Positions 10,383-22,110 are shown, numbered from the stretch's first letter. The stretch is DNA of 64,000 nt from Cherax quadricarinatus (GCF_038502225.1 NC_091301.1:18837378-18901377); one strand, 5' to 3'. Made by a program: numbers and translations. The notes: a model not told the origin generated them from the letters alone.

Positions 10383-10650
10383 GGTAGTGTCCCTTACGTG
10401 TTGGCACATGAGGTTTCCCAGTACCACTTCCATCATCTGAGCTCTCCACGTGCTCGTCAAAATCCCATTGGTTTTTGATGAGCAGTGTTCACTCCTCCAC
10501 CCCCTCTGTTCCCTCTGTCTTTCCTCATGGTCTGATATCCTGTTGGAAAGATGGCACCTGTTATTGTTCCTGTTAGCTTGGTTTCAGTGAGGGCTATGAT
10601 GTCCGGCCATGTCTCTTTGATTCTCTCGTGCCACTCCTCCCACTTATTCG

Positions 10651-11580
10651 TTATTCCATCAGTGTTGGTGTACCATATCTTTTCTTTTCCAACACTGTGT
10701 TCCAGGGGGCCTGTGGGGGTGGGGGACCTGGCAATGTGCTGTGGTGTTCTACAGCATAGTGTGGGGTGAGGGCTGTAGGTGTGGATTTTGGTTTGTGTTG
10801 GAATAGCGTGTTTGGCTGTGGTGTTCTGAGGGTAGTTGTGTGTGTACTTGCACTTGTTGCTCTGCCCTGCTCTGGTTTTCCCCTGCTGACTCTGTCCTTG
10901 TCTCTCTTTATAGCCCCTTTTGCTTCTATGCCTTCTCCCACAGCTGTTGTCGTTCTGTTCTTCTTTTGTCGCAGACTAGGAACACCCTCTTGTGTGTTAA
11001 TGATTCCTTCAGCCGTGATTTCTTTTGCAGAACCCTGTTCCACACCATTTATGTCTTGAAAATCAGTGACTGGCCGATTTCTCCCATTCAAGTACCCACC
11101 TATCTCGGTCACGTCCTCGTCATCTATTTCTTTGATGATGTTTTCATTCTCTTGTTTTTCTTTCTGCCATCTTTCATGATGTGTCCTCACTGCGCTCTCC
11201 TGAAGCCTATGAATAAACACTGACTTATCCCTCTCCTCCTCCCATTACCTTTCCCTCTGTGTCCCATTTGTGCATAACCACTGTGTTGCTTATTTTTTCC
11301 TGTAATTCTTGGTGGCATGGTCGTGCCTCTGCATGGGACCTGTCACCTTCTCTACCTTCTCCCCCCCCCTCACTGAGATCTTTACTTCTAACAACTCTCC
11401 CCCTACATTCTTCAGCCTTGCTTGGTGAACTGATAGTGCCTTAGCGTAAATCTTTCCTCCTTCCTTTCTGTTGGGCTCCTCCTTTAATAGGGGTGTACCT
11501 GCTTCAGATGCCATGTCTCCTCTGAACACTAGCCCTGTAACTCGCTTCAGCACATTTACCTCGTATTCTATGGTCTGCAT
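10651..11580 (-). pseudogene. LINE D1 ORF1 region
   Basis: Two minus-strand frames, 11580-11290 (96 residues from Met) and 11220-10651 (189 residues), are rich in Lys, Glu and Thr and end in a proline-rich segment (PGPPPPQAPW) that overlaps the start of the endonuclease in another frame. No zinc knuckle, esterase or RRM motif was recognised. Position upstream of ORF2 and shared strand are the only basis for calling it ORF1. Confidence 0.5.
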
Positions 11581-11760
11581 CCTGGCTTCTGCAGCTTCAG
11601 CTTGTGACTCCTATATCTTCTTCTCTGCCTCCATCCTCTTCCCCATTTTCACAGAAATTTCACCTAATTTGCTCTCCCACCCTTGTTCCATTCATTCTTC
11701 CTTACCAGGAACATCTTCCTCTGATCCCCTGAGCCTTCGACTTCTCCCTCAGAGATACCT

Positions 11761-11872
11761 TTTTCTTTTTATAATGGGTTAGGTTTTGTAGTGCTTGTGT
11801 GATGGTTGTGTGTGTGCGTGCACTTGTGTGAGCATGAGTGTGTATGTATATGTTTGTGCTTGTGTGTGTTTG
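11761..11872. repeat. TG-rich microsatellite
   Basis: Imperfect TGTG tract with interruptions, positioned exactly between the 5' part of D1 and the 3' end of copy D2. Confidence 0.8.
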
Positions 11873-12748
11873 TACTCACCTAGTTGTGGTTGCAGGGGTC
11901 GAGTCATAGCTCCTGGACGTGCCTCTTCACTGGCCACTACTGGGTCACTCTTCCTGCACCATGAGCTTTATCAAGCCTCTGCTTAAAGCTATGAATGGAT
12001 CCTGCCTCTACTATATCGCTTCCCAAACTATTCCACTTTCTGACTACTCTGTGACTGAAGAAATGCTTCCTAACATCCCTGTGATTCATCTATGTCTTCA
12101 GCTTCATCTGTGTCCCCTTGTTGCTGTGTCCCATCTCTGGAACATTCTGTCTCTGTCCACCTTGTCAATTCCTCTCAGTATTTTATATGCCGTTATCATG
12201 TCTCCTATCGATTCCCCTTAACCTCTCCTCGTAGGACATACCCCTTAGCTCCGGAGCTAGTCTTGTTGCAAACCTTTGCACTTTCACCAGTTTCCTTACA
12301 TGCTTGGCTAAGTGTGGGTTCCGATCTGGCGCTGCATACCATAATATGGACCTATTGCACACAGTGTACAGGGTCCTGAATGATTCCTCATTAAGATGTC
12401 GGAATGCTGTTCTTAGGTTTGCTAGGCGCCCGTATGCTGCAGCAGTTATTTGATTGATGTGCGCCTCAGGAGATGTGCCTGGTGTTATATTCACCTAAAG
12501 ATCCTTTTCCTTGAGTGAGGTTTGTAGTCTCTGGCCCCCTAGACTGTACTCAGTCTGTGGTCTTCTTTGTCCTTCCCCAATCTTCATGGCTTTTTGCAGT
12601 TTGTGGAGTTGAATTCCAAGAGCCATTGTCTGGACCAGGTCTGCAGCCTCTCCAGATCCCTTTGTAGTTCTGTATGGTCCTTGTCCGATTGAATGCAAAC
12701 AGGGATACTTCGGAGTCTATTCCTTCCGTCATGCCGTTCACAAATACG
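11873..12748 (-). mobile_element. LINE D copy D2, 5'-truncated
   Basis: The minus strand encodes a C-terminal reverse transcriptase fragment including HINQITAAAYGRLANLRTAF and the tail RGMSYEERLRGIDR, then the family 3' end. Upstream it stops at VNGMTEGIDSEVSLF, just before the FADD motif, and joins a (GT)n tract. Confidence 0.85.
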
Positions 12749-12769
12749 TTGTGTGTGTGTGTGTGTGTG
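12749..12769. repeat. (TG)n microsatellite
   Basis: Short GT tract joining the truncated 5' end of D2 to the 3' end of D3. Confidence 0.9.
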
Positions 12770-13208
12770 TACTCGCCTATTTGTACTCACCTATTTGTGG
12801 TTGCAGGGGTCGAGTCTTAGCTCCTGGCCCCGCCTCTTCACCGGTTGCTACTGGGCCCTCTCTCTCCCCGCTCCATGAGCTTTATCAAACCTCGTCTTAA
12901 AACTGTGTATGGTTCCTGCCTCCACTACGTCATTTTCTAGGCTATTCCACTGCCTTACAACTCTATGACTGAAGAAATACTTTAATATGACTCATTTGTG
13001 TCTTCAACTTCCAATTGTGGCCTCTTGTTTCTGTGTCCCCTCCCTGGAGTTGAATTCCAAGAGCCATTTTCTGGACCAGGTCTGCAGCCTCTCCAGATCC
13101 CTTTGTAGTTCTGTATGGTCCTTGTCCGATTGAATTCTTCTCATCAACTTCACATCTGCAAACAGGGATACTTCGGAGTCTATTCCTTCCGTCATGCCGT
13201 TCACAAAT

Positions 13209-13212
<4 letters not shown>
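12770..13212 (-). mobile_element. LINE D copy D3, 5'-truncated with an internal deletion
   Basis: The 3' end (12785-13040) joins directly to the segment around the FADD motif (13041-13212), omitting about 480 bp present in D2. It is truncated at the same base as D2, within ACAAATACG before (GT)n. Confidence 0.82.

Positions 13213-13245
<33 letters not shown>
13213..13245. repeat. (GT)n microsatellite
   Basis: Pure GT tract at the truncated 5' end of D3. Confidence 0.95.
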
Positions 13246-13249
<4 letters not shown>

Positions 13250-14854
13250 AATTTGCATTGGGTGTACATCACACACATTAAATAATAAGACTTCTATGTA
13301 ATGGTACTAACTGTAAAACCTGTAAGTTTCCTTACAATAAAATATTTTTCACTTTTCGTGTGTAAAGAGACGAGACATTTTTGTTGGTATTCCGTAATCA
13401 GAATTTTCCATTGTGAATTTACATGATACATACAATACATTGTGATTAAAGGAAAAAAAATAATTAAGACATTAGCTTCATTCACATTCTACAAGCAACG
13501 CCAACTTTCGGTTTACAACTCGCACTGGTAAAAATGAGAAGGATGTCAGACTGGTATTGTCTACAGTTTCCTCATCTACTATTCCTGGCTTTAAATTGCG
13601 AGATAAATGTATTTGTGACTAGAAAAACTACAGTGCAACAGAAATCTTTTAAGAATGTCATTGATTGTAAGCATATCAATTGCTACTTTAATATGGATTA
13701 ATATGAATTCCAGAAGTCGTTCAGAGACAAAGCAGTGATGAGTGAGGTAAATTTATAAGTTTTTAGACTATTTATAAGTAGCTGTTTTACAGCGTCCATC
13801 AGCACATGGACAGAAAATTTTAATTTAATTCTGAAAGGCTGAGAAGATACACTTGAAAGGTGTTGCAAAAATAAGCTTGACAACAGCCAGTAGATGAAAG
13901 AGAAAACCTGACAACTTAGAAATACAATATTTCAGAAACAACAGGAATGGAAAGTTTTTTTTTTTTTGGGGGGGGGGGAGCGGATAGGTGGGGGAAGGCA
14001 GGAGAAAGAGCAGCAGAATAAATAGCAGATGTGATACAGATAAAGACTAAATAACGTAATTTAATATATTTATTTGTCTGGGAAATAATCGTTTGATATA
14101 TGTGCTACTCATTAACAGTCTCTTAAAAACAGTGTTAATTCTTAAACAGATGTGTTAATGATTCAGGGTCACAGAGTGCGTCTGTGGTAGAGCTTAACTG
14201 TTTAAATAATCTACTCCTAGTAATACAAAGAAATCAGAAATTTTCGGAGACTTTAATGTCCAACAGAGTTTCAGGCTGGACTGTAAGACCTTCCTGATGT
14301 TCCATTTTGGAGGCCTGGACGATGACGATGGTTAGCGTCATATCATAGTTGTGGTGGCTACCAAACAATGATCACGGTATTTCCTAAATGAAGTTGGTCA
14401 ACAAAGTTCTCGTTACAAAGATAAAGTCCGGCATGTTTCATAGGTTGTGAATGGGTTCACCAATGTTGAGGAGGAAAATATCAAGTACTTCACCCAGAAC
14501 TATGGGTTTGTCTCCATGTTTCGTTATTGTTGGAACAGGATTGCAGGACTGAATTCGCCTGCTGCACTGATCCTGTCGAAGGAAGCCAGTGAGAGGAGCT
14601 AGCTGATAACTGCTACTTCCCTTTGTGGTCTGTGTATTTTGTAAAAGGTTAGTGATATGTCAGGTAGATACATTAGAACTCTTTGCATGTTAGCTTGTTG
14701 CCGCTGTCTTTTGGGGTGTCAATGATTCCATGTGGGACTGTGTTTTTTCACTCATATTGCTGTACTTTGTTGTCACCATTCAAGTTTTTGCGATAAGCAG
14801 AGACTCCTGGTAAATTAGGTTAACACGTGGGAGGTGTTAAGGTCTCTTTTATTA
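13246..14854. other. unassigned sequence
   Basis: No convincing coding frame. A T12-G11 homopolymer junction lies at 13957-13979. Segment 14240-14640 is less AT-rich than its surroundings but gives no recognisable protein. Confidence 0.5.
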
Positions 14855-15157
14855 AGATAAGATAAGATAAGATTTCGTTCGGATTTTTAAACCCGGAGGG
14901 TTAGCCACCCAGGATAACCCAAGAAAGTCAGTGCGTCATCGAGGACTGTCTAACTTATTTCCATTGGGGTCCTTAATCTTGTCCCCCAGGATGCGACCCA
15001 CACCAGTCGACTAACACCCAGGTACCTATTTGCTGCTAGGTGAACAGGACAACAGGTGTAAGGAAACGTGTCGAATGTTTCCACCCGCCGGGAATCGAAC
15101 CCGGGCCCTCCGTATGTGAAGCGGGAGCTTTAGCCACCAGGCCACCGGCCTCTGTGG
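14855..15157 (-). mobile_element. tRNA-derived SINE, (TTATC)n tail
   Basis: Minus strand: head GGTGGCCTGGTGGCTAAAGC, B box GGTTCGATTCC (about 15096-15106), the shared GTTAGTCGACTGGTGTGGGT core and a tail of TTATC repeats. A truncated sister copy without the tRNA head lies at 51487. Confidence 0.88.
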
Positions 15158-15962
15158 CAAAATTAATATTATTTCTTAGTACATTCCATCGCAGAATCTT
15201 CAGCTGCTGAAGAGTATCTATCCGTGATCATCTGTTATGATACTTCAAGTTCTCTCTTTTGTAACACTGGTGGTCTTTTTTGGTTTTCGTATCACCATTT
15301 TCAATATCCAGTCAAGCAAGCTGGGGGCTGCTAAATATGTATCTTTATCTTTGTGAGTTTTTCTCTATTTATAATAAGACATCAAAAAAAATTGTTACTA
15401 TTCAAAGAGAAAGTCAAGAAAAAAATTTGTGAGAACTTTCATAAATGTAAGACGGCCTTGGATTTTGCTAGACTCTGTCCTTGATGTCAGCACTAAGAGG
15501 TGGGTCTCATTGCCACCAGAGGAGACAGCATGAAAAAGCGCTGTCATTAGGAGGAGTGGACTTGTGCGAGAAAAGTTTTACGGCATCCACTCACGTAGCT
15601 GGCCTGAGACTTTGCTGAAAATTTAGACATCTTCGAATTTTTCATTCTGAGTTTAACACATACATCGCGTTGCAGACGGCAGAATTATTATTACCAATGT
15701 CGTATTATTTTCGCTAAATTTCTGAATGTGAGTTTTATTTCAGTGTAATGAATGCGAATACCTATGCTACTTGACTGCCGTTTTAAGGTATTGATGAGAG
15801 TATAATCTCCAAATATTTTATGGTATAATTTGATAAGAGGGCAATATTAACAGAATAAGTCATTAGTCGAAGACAAAGCTTTGCGCACAAAAGGGCTTTA
15901 TCCAGTCAACATAATAAAGCCCATATGTGATTCAAACGTTGTCATAAAATAAAGGATTACTC
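15158..15962. other. unassigned sequence
   Basis: AT-rich, no coding frame or repeat recognised. Confidence 0.5.
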
Positions 15963-15966
15963 TACT

Positions 15967-16061
<95 letters not shown>
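15963..16061. repeat. (TA)n microsatellite
   Basis: Alternating TA; forms the 3' tail side of the minus-strand SINE that follows. Confidence 0.97.
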
Positions 16062-16064
<3 letters not shown>

Positions 16065-16165
16065 AGGAATTCGCAAGAGCAGGCGAAATATACACAAACA
16101 CTGATCTCTGGCCAAAGGAGACTCGAACCTTGGAACAAGGTACGCAGTGCGTTACCATTCTCATC
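16062..16165 (-). mobile_element. tRNA-derived SINE with (TA)n tail
   Basis: Minus strand: GAATGGTAACGCACTGCGTA, then B box GGTTCGAGTCTCC, then TTTGGCCAGAGATCAGTG and a short body ending in (TA)n. The same family recurs in opposite orientation at 18443. Confidence 0.75.
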
Positions 16166-16177
16166 ACACTGGGCCAG

Positions 16178-16230
16178 TACCTTGGCGCCCAGCTTTGATT
16201 AACGTCTAGCGCAAGCTGGGCGCCAAGGTA
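16178..16230. repeat. perfect 18-bp inverted repeat (hairpin)
   Basis: TACCTTGGCGCCCAGCTT (16178-16195) and its exact reverse complement (16213-16230) enclose a 17-base spacer. It sits between LINE E and the SINE at 16062. Confidence 0.85.
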
Positions 16231-16239
16231 TTGTTAAAT

Positions 16240-18442
16240 TTACAGAATTTGGTTGTGTGGTTTACATATAGTTAAATAATGATTACAGAGTGTACCACTA
16301 GAACGCCTAGCATGGCTTGGCATTTCGGGCAGACTTAGTTTAATTCTTTATTTTAAAATATTACAAATTATGAGGTAAGTTGGTATTATGGCTAAGTGAC
16401 TAAATACTAGTTTGTGAGTTTAGCAATGTGAATGCTTTTGTTTTGGCACAGTACATAGTTTCAGTATTGGAGTATCATAGGATTCATTATTTTAAGATTG
16501 AGATTAATATTTCTGTTTATGGTCAAATGGGTGAGTGAGTGTAAGTGTGAACCACTAGGTGGTATTCGTGTAGTTAGTTGATGGGGTTTATCAGGGAGAT
16601 GAGATGTTTTCTAATGGTAGTTTTGAAGGTGATGAATGTGTCTGCAGTTCTATAGTTCTCAGGTAGGGTGCTCCAGATTTTAGGGCATTTGACATACATT
16701 GAATTTTTGTAAAGGTTTAGTCGGACATGGGGAATGTCGTAGAGATGTTTGTGTCTGGTGTTATGCCTGTGGGTTCTGTCACAACTATCAAGAAAGCGTT
16801 TTAGGTCAAGGTTGATATTGAAGTTTAAGGTCCTGTAGATGTAGCTTGCACAGTAGTAAGTGTGGATGTACTGAACAGGGAGTAAGTTTAGATCTATGAA
16901 GAGTGGGGGGGGGGTGTTGCCAGGGATGGGATTTAGTGATTATTCTTACTGCAGCTTTTTGTTGGGTTATTATTGGCTTTAGGTGTGTTGCTGCAGTTGA
17001 TCCCCAAGCACAAATAGCATAGGTGAGGTATGGATAAATAAGTGAGTGGTATAGTGTGTGAAGGGCATTTTGCGGCACGTAGTATCGTATCTTGGAGAGG
17101 ATCCCAACTGTTTTGGATACTTTTTTGGTTATGTGTTGGATATGGGTGCTGAAAATCAGGTTGTTGTCAAGGAATTTGCCCTCATTATGTCTGGTAATTA
17201 GAATGTTGTCGATCTTAATGTTAATTTGTGCATCTCCTGCTCTGCTACCAAACAAAATATAGTAGGTTTTGTCAGTGTTAAGCGTAAGTTTATTGGCTGT
17301 CATCCAAGCCGATATTTTGATCAGCTCCTCGTTAACAATGGTGTTGAGGGTGGCAAGATTAGGGTGAGAGATGACATAAGTCGTGTCGTCAGCAAAGAGA
17401 ATGGGTTTCAGGTGTTGGGATACGTTTGGAAGATCATTGATGTATATGAGGAAGTGCCGGGGACCAAGGACACTTCCCTGCGGAACTCCAGTATCAAGTG
17501 GCCGTGTTGTTGATGCTGTGTCTTTAATGGTAACATACTGATACCTATTAGTAAGGTAAGATTTGAAATAAGCAAGCGCATGGCCTCTTATACCGTAATG
17601 GTCAAGTTTGTGGAGTAGGATGTCGTGGTCTACTGTGTCAAAAGCTTTTCTTAGGTCAATAAAAATTCCTAGTGGATATTCCTTATTTTCCAATGCTGTG
17701 TAAAGCAGATCTAGCATTTTTATGATTGCATCATTAGTGCTTTTATTTTTCCTAAATCCAAATTGGCAGGGGTTGAGTATGTTTTGTGCTGTTATAAATG
17801 AATATAGTCTCCTGTGCACGAGTTTCTCAAAGATTTTGGATAGCAATGGTAAGTTTGATATTGGCCTATAGTTGTTTAAGTCTGTAGGGTCACCACCTTT
17901 ATGTATTGGTGTAACTCTTGCCATCTTGAGTAGTTTCGGGAAGGTGCTAGTTTCTAGTGACTTGTTAAAAAGTAATGAAATAACATGCGAAAGGATATGG
18001 GCCGCTCGCTTGTACAGTAATGGTGGGACATTAGACAGATTCCCTGAGTTGTTTTTAAGTGACTTTATAATCTCGGTGACTTCCGTGGGCTCAGTTTGTG
18101 CAAGATAGAAGGAATTTGGGAAATTCCCATCTAGGTAGTCCCCGGCATGGGCATTAGTATGTGGGATTTTATTGGCGAGATTAGATCCTATGGTTGAGAA
18201 GAAGTCGTTTATCTTGTTAGCTGTGTCAGTGGGATGTAGTGGTGTTTCATTAGGTTTAGTTAGGACAATATTCTTGTTTTTTTTTCAGTTTGTGGGTCCC
18301 TAGAATCTGAGAGTGTTTTCCAGGTCTTTTTTATATCTCCTCTAGTGTCTGTGAATCTACTGGAGTAGTATAGTTGTTTGGCTTTCTTTATTACTTTGGT
18401 GAGAACTGATGAATAGTGCTTAAGAATATCTTTGTGTATTAA
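16240..18442 (-). mobile_element. LINE family E, 5'-truncated, relatively young
   Basis: The minus strand carries most of a reverse transcriptase ORF and its C-terminal domain plus a 3' region to about 16240. The element is cut off at 18442, before any endonuclease domain. Damage is limited to two frameshifts, both in homopolymer runs (T run at 18276-18284, G run at 16906-16915). It is flanked on each side by a SINE of one family in opposite orientations. Confidence 0.85.
16560..18440 (-). pseudogene. LINE E reverse transcriptase, lightly damaged
   Basis: A 372-residue open segment (17924-16806) holds ARVTPIHKGGDP, NYRPISNLPLLSKIFEK, QFGFRKNKSTNDAI, motif A IFIDLRKAFDTVDH, motif B TGVPQGSVLGP and motif C FADDTTYV, all with intact catalytic aspartates. 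Upstream, in phase apart from one frameshift, 18440-17925 encodes the N-terminal linker that normally joins endonuclease to reverse transcriptase. Downstream of the G run the original frame resumes with a segment related to LKRFLDSCDRTHRHNTR. The product would be the target-primed reverse transcriptase of a non-LTR element of the Jockey/CR1 group; the finer clade is not assigned. Confidence 0.85.
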
Positions 18443-18512
18443 GAATGGTAAAGCACTGCGTACCTTGTTCCAAGGTTCGTAGGTTCGAGTCTCCTTCGGC
18501 CAGAGATCAGTG

Positions 18513-18514
<2 letters not shown>
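18443..18514 (+). mobile_element. tRNA-derived SINE, (TA)n tail (plus strand)
   Basis: GAATGGTAAAGCACTGCGTA, B box GGTTCGAGTCTCC and TTCGGCCAGAGATCAGTG, then (TA)n. It contains a short internal duplication (AGGTTCGTAGGTTCGAG). Confidence 0.75.

Positions 18515-18581
<67 letters not shown>
18515..18581. repeat. (TA)n microsatellite shared by two SINE tails
   Basis: Alternating TA tract that is the 3' tail of the plus-strand SINE on its left and of the minus-strand SINE on its right. Confidence 0.95.
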
Positions 18582-18582
<1 letters not shown>

Positions 18583-18665
18583 ATGAAACCACGAACAAGT
18601 GATTTTGAATCATTAACAGAACTGCGGCTTGGCCAGGACTCGATCCTGCGTTCCCATGCCTAGCT
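18582..18665 (-). mobile_element. second tRNA-derived SINE type (minus strand)
   Basis: Minus strand: GGAACGCAGGATCGAGTCCTGG with a B-box-like GGATCGAGTCC, then GTTAATGATTCAAAATCACT and a (TA)n tail. A similar sequence occurs at 23640-23700 inside the foldback element. Confidence 0.6.
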
Positions 18666-18789
18666 CTGTTTGAAGTACCTACCTGAAGGGTATTCCGGGG
18701 ATCAACGCCCCCTTGGCCCTGTCCACGACCAGGCTTCCCGGTGGATCAGGGCCTGATCAACCAGACTGTTACTGCTGGCCGCACGTAGT

Positions 18790-21300
18790 CTAACGTACGA
18801 ACCACAACTCGGCTGATCCGGCACCGACTTTAAGTATCTGTCCAGCTCTCTTGAAGGCAGCCAGGGGTCTATTGGTAATTCCCCTTATGCATGGTGGGAA
18901 GCTGTTGAACAGTCTTGGGCCTCGGACACTCATGATGTTTTCTCTTAGTGTACCAATGGCGCCCCTACTTTTCATTGGGGGTATTTTGTTCTGCCTGCCC
19001 AGTCTTTAATTTCGTATGGAGTGATTTCTGTGTGCAGATTCGGGATCATTCCTTCTAGGATTTTCCAAGTGTAGATTGTGATGTATCTCTCTCGCCTGCG
19101 TTCCAACGAGTACAGATCAAGTGCTTCTAAGCGTTCCCAGTAGTTGAGGTGTTTGACAGAACTTATATGTGCAGTAAAGGTTCTCTGTACACTCTCTAGA
19201 TCTGCAGTTTCACCTGCTTTGAATTGAGATGTTAATGTACAGCAATATTCCAGCCTCGAGAGAAGTGATTTGGAAACCATCATCATTGGCTTGGCATCTC
19301 TTGTTTTGAGCGTTCTCATTATCCATCCTATCATTTTCTTTGCAGTTGTGATCGTGACACTGTTGTGATCCTTGAAAGTGAAATCCTCAGACATTACCAC
19401 TCCCAGGTCCTTAACATTATTTTTCCACTCTATTGTATAATCAGAGTTTGTAGTATACTCATTTCTAGCTATTATTTCCTCCAGTTTTCCATGACCGAGT
19501 AGTTGGAATTTGTTTTCATTGAACATCATATTGTTTTCTGTTGCCCATTGAAAAATTTGGCTTATATCTTCTTGGAGGTTAACTGTGTCCTCAATAGACG
19601 ACGGTCTCATGCAGACCCTAGTATCGTCTTCTAAGGATAACACGGTGCTGTGGATTACATCTCTGCCTGATGTGAGGATGAGGAACAGGATGGGGGCGAG
19701 TATTGTGCCTTGTGGAACAAAGCTTTTCACTATGGCAGATTCCGATTTAACTCTGTTAACCACTACTCTTTGTGTTCTATTGGTTAGAAAGTTGAAGATC
19801 CATCTCCCCATTTTGCCAGTTATTGTTGTGGGACGTTACAGCTGTTGGTCTATAGTTCTTAGCTAATGCTTCGCTGCAACCTTTTTGGAGTGGGGCTATA
19901 TCCGTTGTTTTAAGTGACTGTGGAATTTCACCCATTTCTAAGCTCCTTCTCCATAGTATATTTAGGGCACAAAAAAAGGGGTTTCTTGCAGTTCTTAATG
20001 AACACGGAGTCTAAAGAGTCTGGGCCTGAGGCTGTGTGCATGGGCATGTTGTCAGTGGCTTTCTAAAAGTCTATCGGATTTAGGGTAATGTCGTAAATAT
20101 GGCATACATTAGAGTTTTGAGGCTCATTCATGAAAAAATCATTTGGACTGTCGATCTTTAGACTGATTAGTGGCTCGCTAAACAGTCATTTTGTGATTTC
20201 AGTATTTCACTCATTTCTTTGTTGTCATCTATGTCACTCCTATCTTGTCTGAACAAAGGGCGCAATACTAGGTGTGGTATTTACCTTGTTTTTGGCATAT
20301 GAAAAGAAATATTTCGAATTTTTAAATTTTACTAATCGCTTTTAGCTCCTCCTGGGTCCTGTAAGAGTCCTTTAACTTAAATTCGATACTTTCCACTTCC
20401 ATGGTCATCGCTTCCTTCCGTGTACCAGATAATCTAGTGTTCTTGAGGAGCTCAGTGATTCTTTGTCTTCTGTAGAGGGAGCGCCTTTCTCTCTCCAGTT
20501 TACTTCTTTTTTAGGGGAATATGCCTTGAACATACTTCACCTGCCAGAAAGTTGATCCTTTCAAGGCACTGGTTTGGATCCATGTTATTTAAGATATCTT
20601 CCCAACATGTTTCATTTAAGACATGGTTTACCTGGTCCCAGTTGATGTTCTTGTTGTTGAAGTTGTATTTGGTGAGAACACCTTGACAGCTACGTCCATT
20701 TTGCTGATCAGGACTCCTGTCATATAAGTCTGAACATCAAGTAGACTGTGATCGGACTTAGTTGTTTTTGATAGTTATTTCTCTAACCAGGTCCTCATTA
20801 TTTGTGAAGATAAGGTTAAGTGTGTTTTCCAGTCTTGTTGACTCTACCATCTGCTGACTTAGGGTGCGTTAGCAGCTCATGTGTGTGTGACCTTTCATCT
20901 GCGCTGCCTCCAGGGATTGTTTCTGCTATAACATTATTTGCTACATTCTTCCATTTTGTATGCCTTAGGACAGAATCACCAAGCTGTAAGATGTTTGGGG
21001 ATGTAACTGGAAGGTTTTCCAGACAGCAATCAATTTTCAGTAGCTGTTCCTTGAACTGTTGGGAGGTTGCGTCTGGTGGCTTATATACAACCACGATGAC
21101 CAGGTTTTGATTCTCGATCTTTGTTATTATAACTTCAACTACATCATTTATGGGGAGATGTGCAAATGACAGACTCTTTGACATAAAGGCCAACCCCCCT
21201 TGTTGCCTGTTCTTTGTCTCATCTAAAAAGTTTGTACCCATTTATATTGTCAAAGTGGTCTTTTGTGTGGGTCTCTGTGAAGGCTGCAATCATCGCATTT
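18790..21300 (-). pseudogene. LINE C ORF2 (endonuclease-reverse transcriptase), broken
   Basis: Endonuclease pieces: NRQQGGLAFMSKSL, VVVYKPPD and PNILQLGD followed by an altered FN-type motif (21241-20816). Reverse transcriptase pieces: WIFNFLTNRTQRVVVNRVKS, VPQGTILAPILFLI and a motif C that reads LEDDT in place of FADDT (about 19640). The tail LNYWERLEALDLYSLERRRE and IMSVRGPRLFNSFPPCIRG match CR1-like C-termini. The segment 18972-19811 is open for 279 residues; the fingers region and motif A (19811-20500) are degraded. Confidence 0.8.
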
Positions 21301-21423
21301 GACTCTTCTAGAAGTCCACTGATAAAAGGTATTTTGTTGTGGTGGTTGGCTTAAGACCCTGTATATTAGCAAATTTCAACGAGGTTGTATTTTGTGTTTG
21401 TTTGGGGGATTTTGTTATTGGCA

Positions 21424-21921
21424 TCAGTATTTGTGATTATGGAGTGCCATGGGGGGGGGGGGGCACTGGCTGTGCTTCCATTCCAACAAGGCTCCAAGGT
21501 GGTGGACTATTTTTATTTCCTTCCATTTTCTTTTTTCGTTTCGTGCCACTAAAAAATCACTTGGAGTGAGGTTGTCGTAACTACTATTGTTTATCTTGTG
21601 AGGTCTGTACCTCCTGGTCCCTTTGAGATGGTATGCAAGACAGCTGGTGTTGTAGCACTGTTTTTGAAGGACCGAAGAGTGACACATTTCTAGGTGAAAG
21701 AATTTACAGAAGGGAGAACGACTCACTCCTATAGACAGGTCACAACATTTTTTGGGATGCTCAAAGTTGCATATCTCATTCATTTTTTCTGATATTCCAT
21801 GCTTACAGATGCCCCAAATATAGAATTTGCACAATTTCGCTTTTGGTTGGGTAACATTTTTGTTACGCGTGTTCTCAGTTTGTGCAGTTTCTATGACTGA
21901 ACTATAATCCTTAGTATCCAA
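21424..21921 (-). pseudogene. LINE C ORF1 fragment with Cys/His-rich (CCCH-like) motifs
   Basis: An open segment of 165 residues contains CKFYIWGICKHG followed by ICNFEHPKKC, and then CKFFHLEMC with CYNTSCLAYH. The C-X3-H endings (CNFEH, CLAYH) and upstream cysteines resemble CCCH zinc fingers, which bind single-stranded nucleic acid. Position directly upstream of ORF2 on the same strand suggests the LINE's RNA-binding ORF1. Spacing deviates from the canonical C-X8-C-X5-C-X3-H, so the identification is tentative. A G run (21450-21461) disrupts the C-terminus. Confidence 0.55.
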
Positions 21922-22110
21922 GCCAGGGCCACCCCGTCCTGCTTCCAGGGAACTACTTTACCCAGAAGACTACTCTTCCACTACATCTGTAATGTGAGCT
22001 ATGATCTAGTGCAATGACGGTGGTGAATGTGATAGTCCCTATCAGTGTCTGGGCCAGCACCAGCGATGTGGGCAGTAGAGCTAAGACTGGGGAATGGGTC
22101 TGGGTTAGCA

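Larger units (their letters stand above)
8470..10700 (-). pseudogene. LINE D1 ORF2 (endonuclease-reverse transcriptase), broken
   Basis: The endonuclease start reads WYTNTDGITNKWEEW followed by IIALTETKL near 10600; its end is recognisable around 10180 as ERPLGASDHVVLSFEYREL. Reverse transcriptase pieces are VKRLLSELDTSKTMGP, PEVWKTANVVPIFKKGDS (9400-9350) and, after a jump from MVEHLG straight to VVLFLVYVNDM, the FADDIKL motif at about 9170. The jump removes the fingers and motif A. The tail MSYEERLREI-type segment appears near 8470. Multiple stops and frame changes occur throughout. Confidence 0.82.
8130..11760 (-). mobile_element. CR1-like LINE family D, copy D1, long but internally deleted
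   Basis: On the minus strand this runs from an ORF1 region (about 11600-10650) through endonuclease (10680-10050) and reverse transcriptase (9880-8830) to a C-terminal tail and a 3' end at 8130 that continues into (AC)n. The same 3' end, with the text GTACTCACCTAGTTGTGG on the plus strand, recurs at 11873, 12785 and 32950. Nested inside are a ribozyme-element fragment at 8584-8798 and a (CT)n tract at 10265-10382. The reverse transcriptase core is deleted near 9240, so the copy is dead. Confidence 0.85.

Noticed and set aside
14240..14640. Endonuclease-like text FGDFN
   Set aside because: No other endonuclease motif lies in order around it; likely chance.
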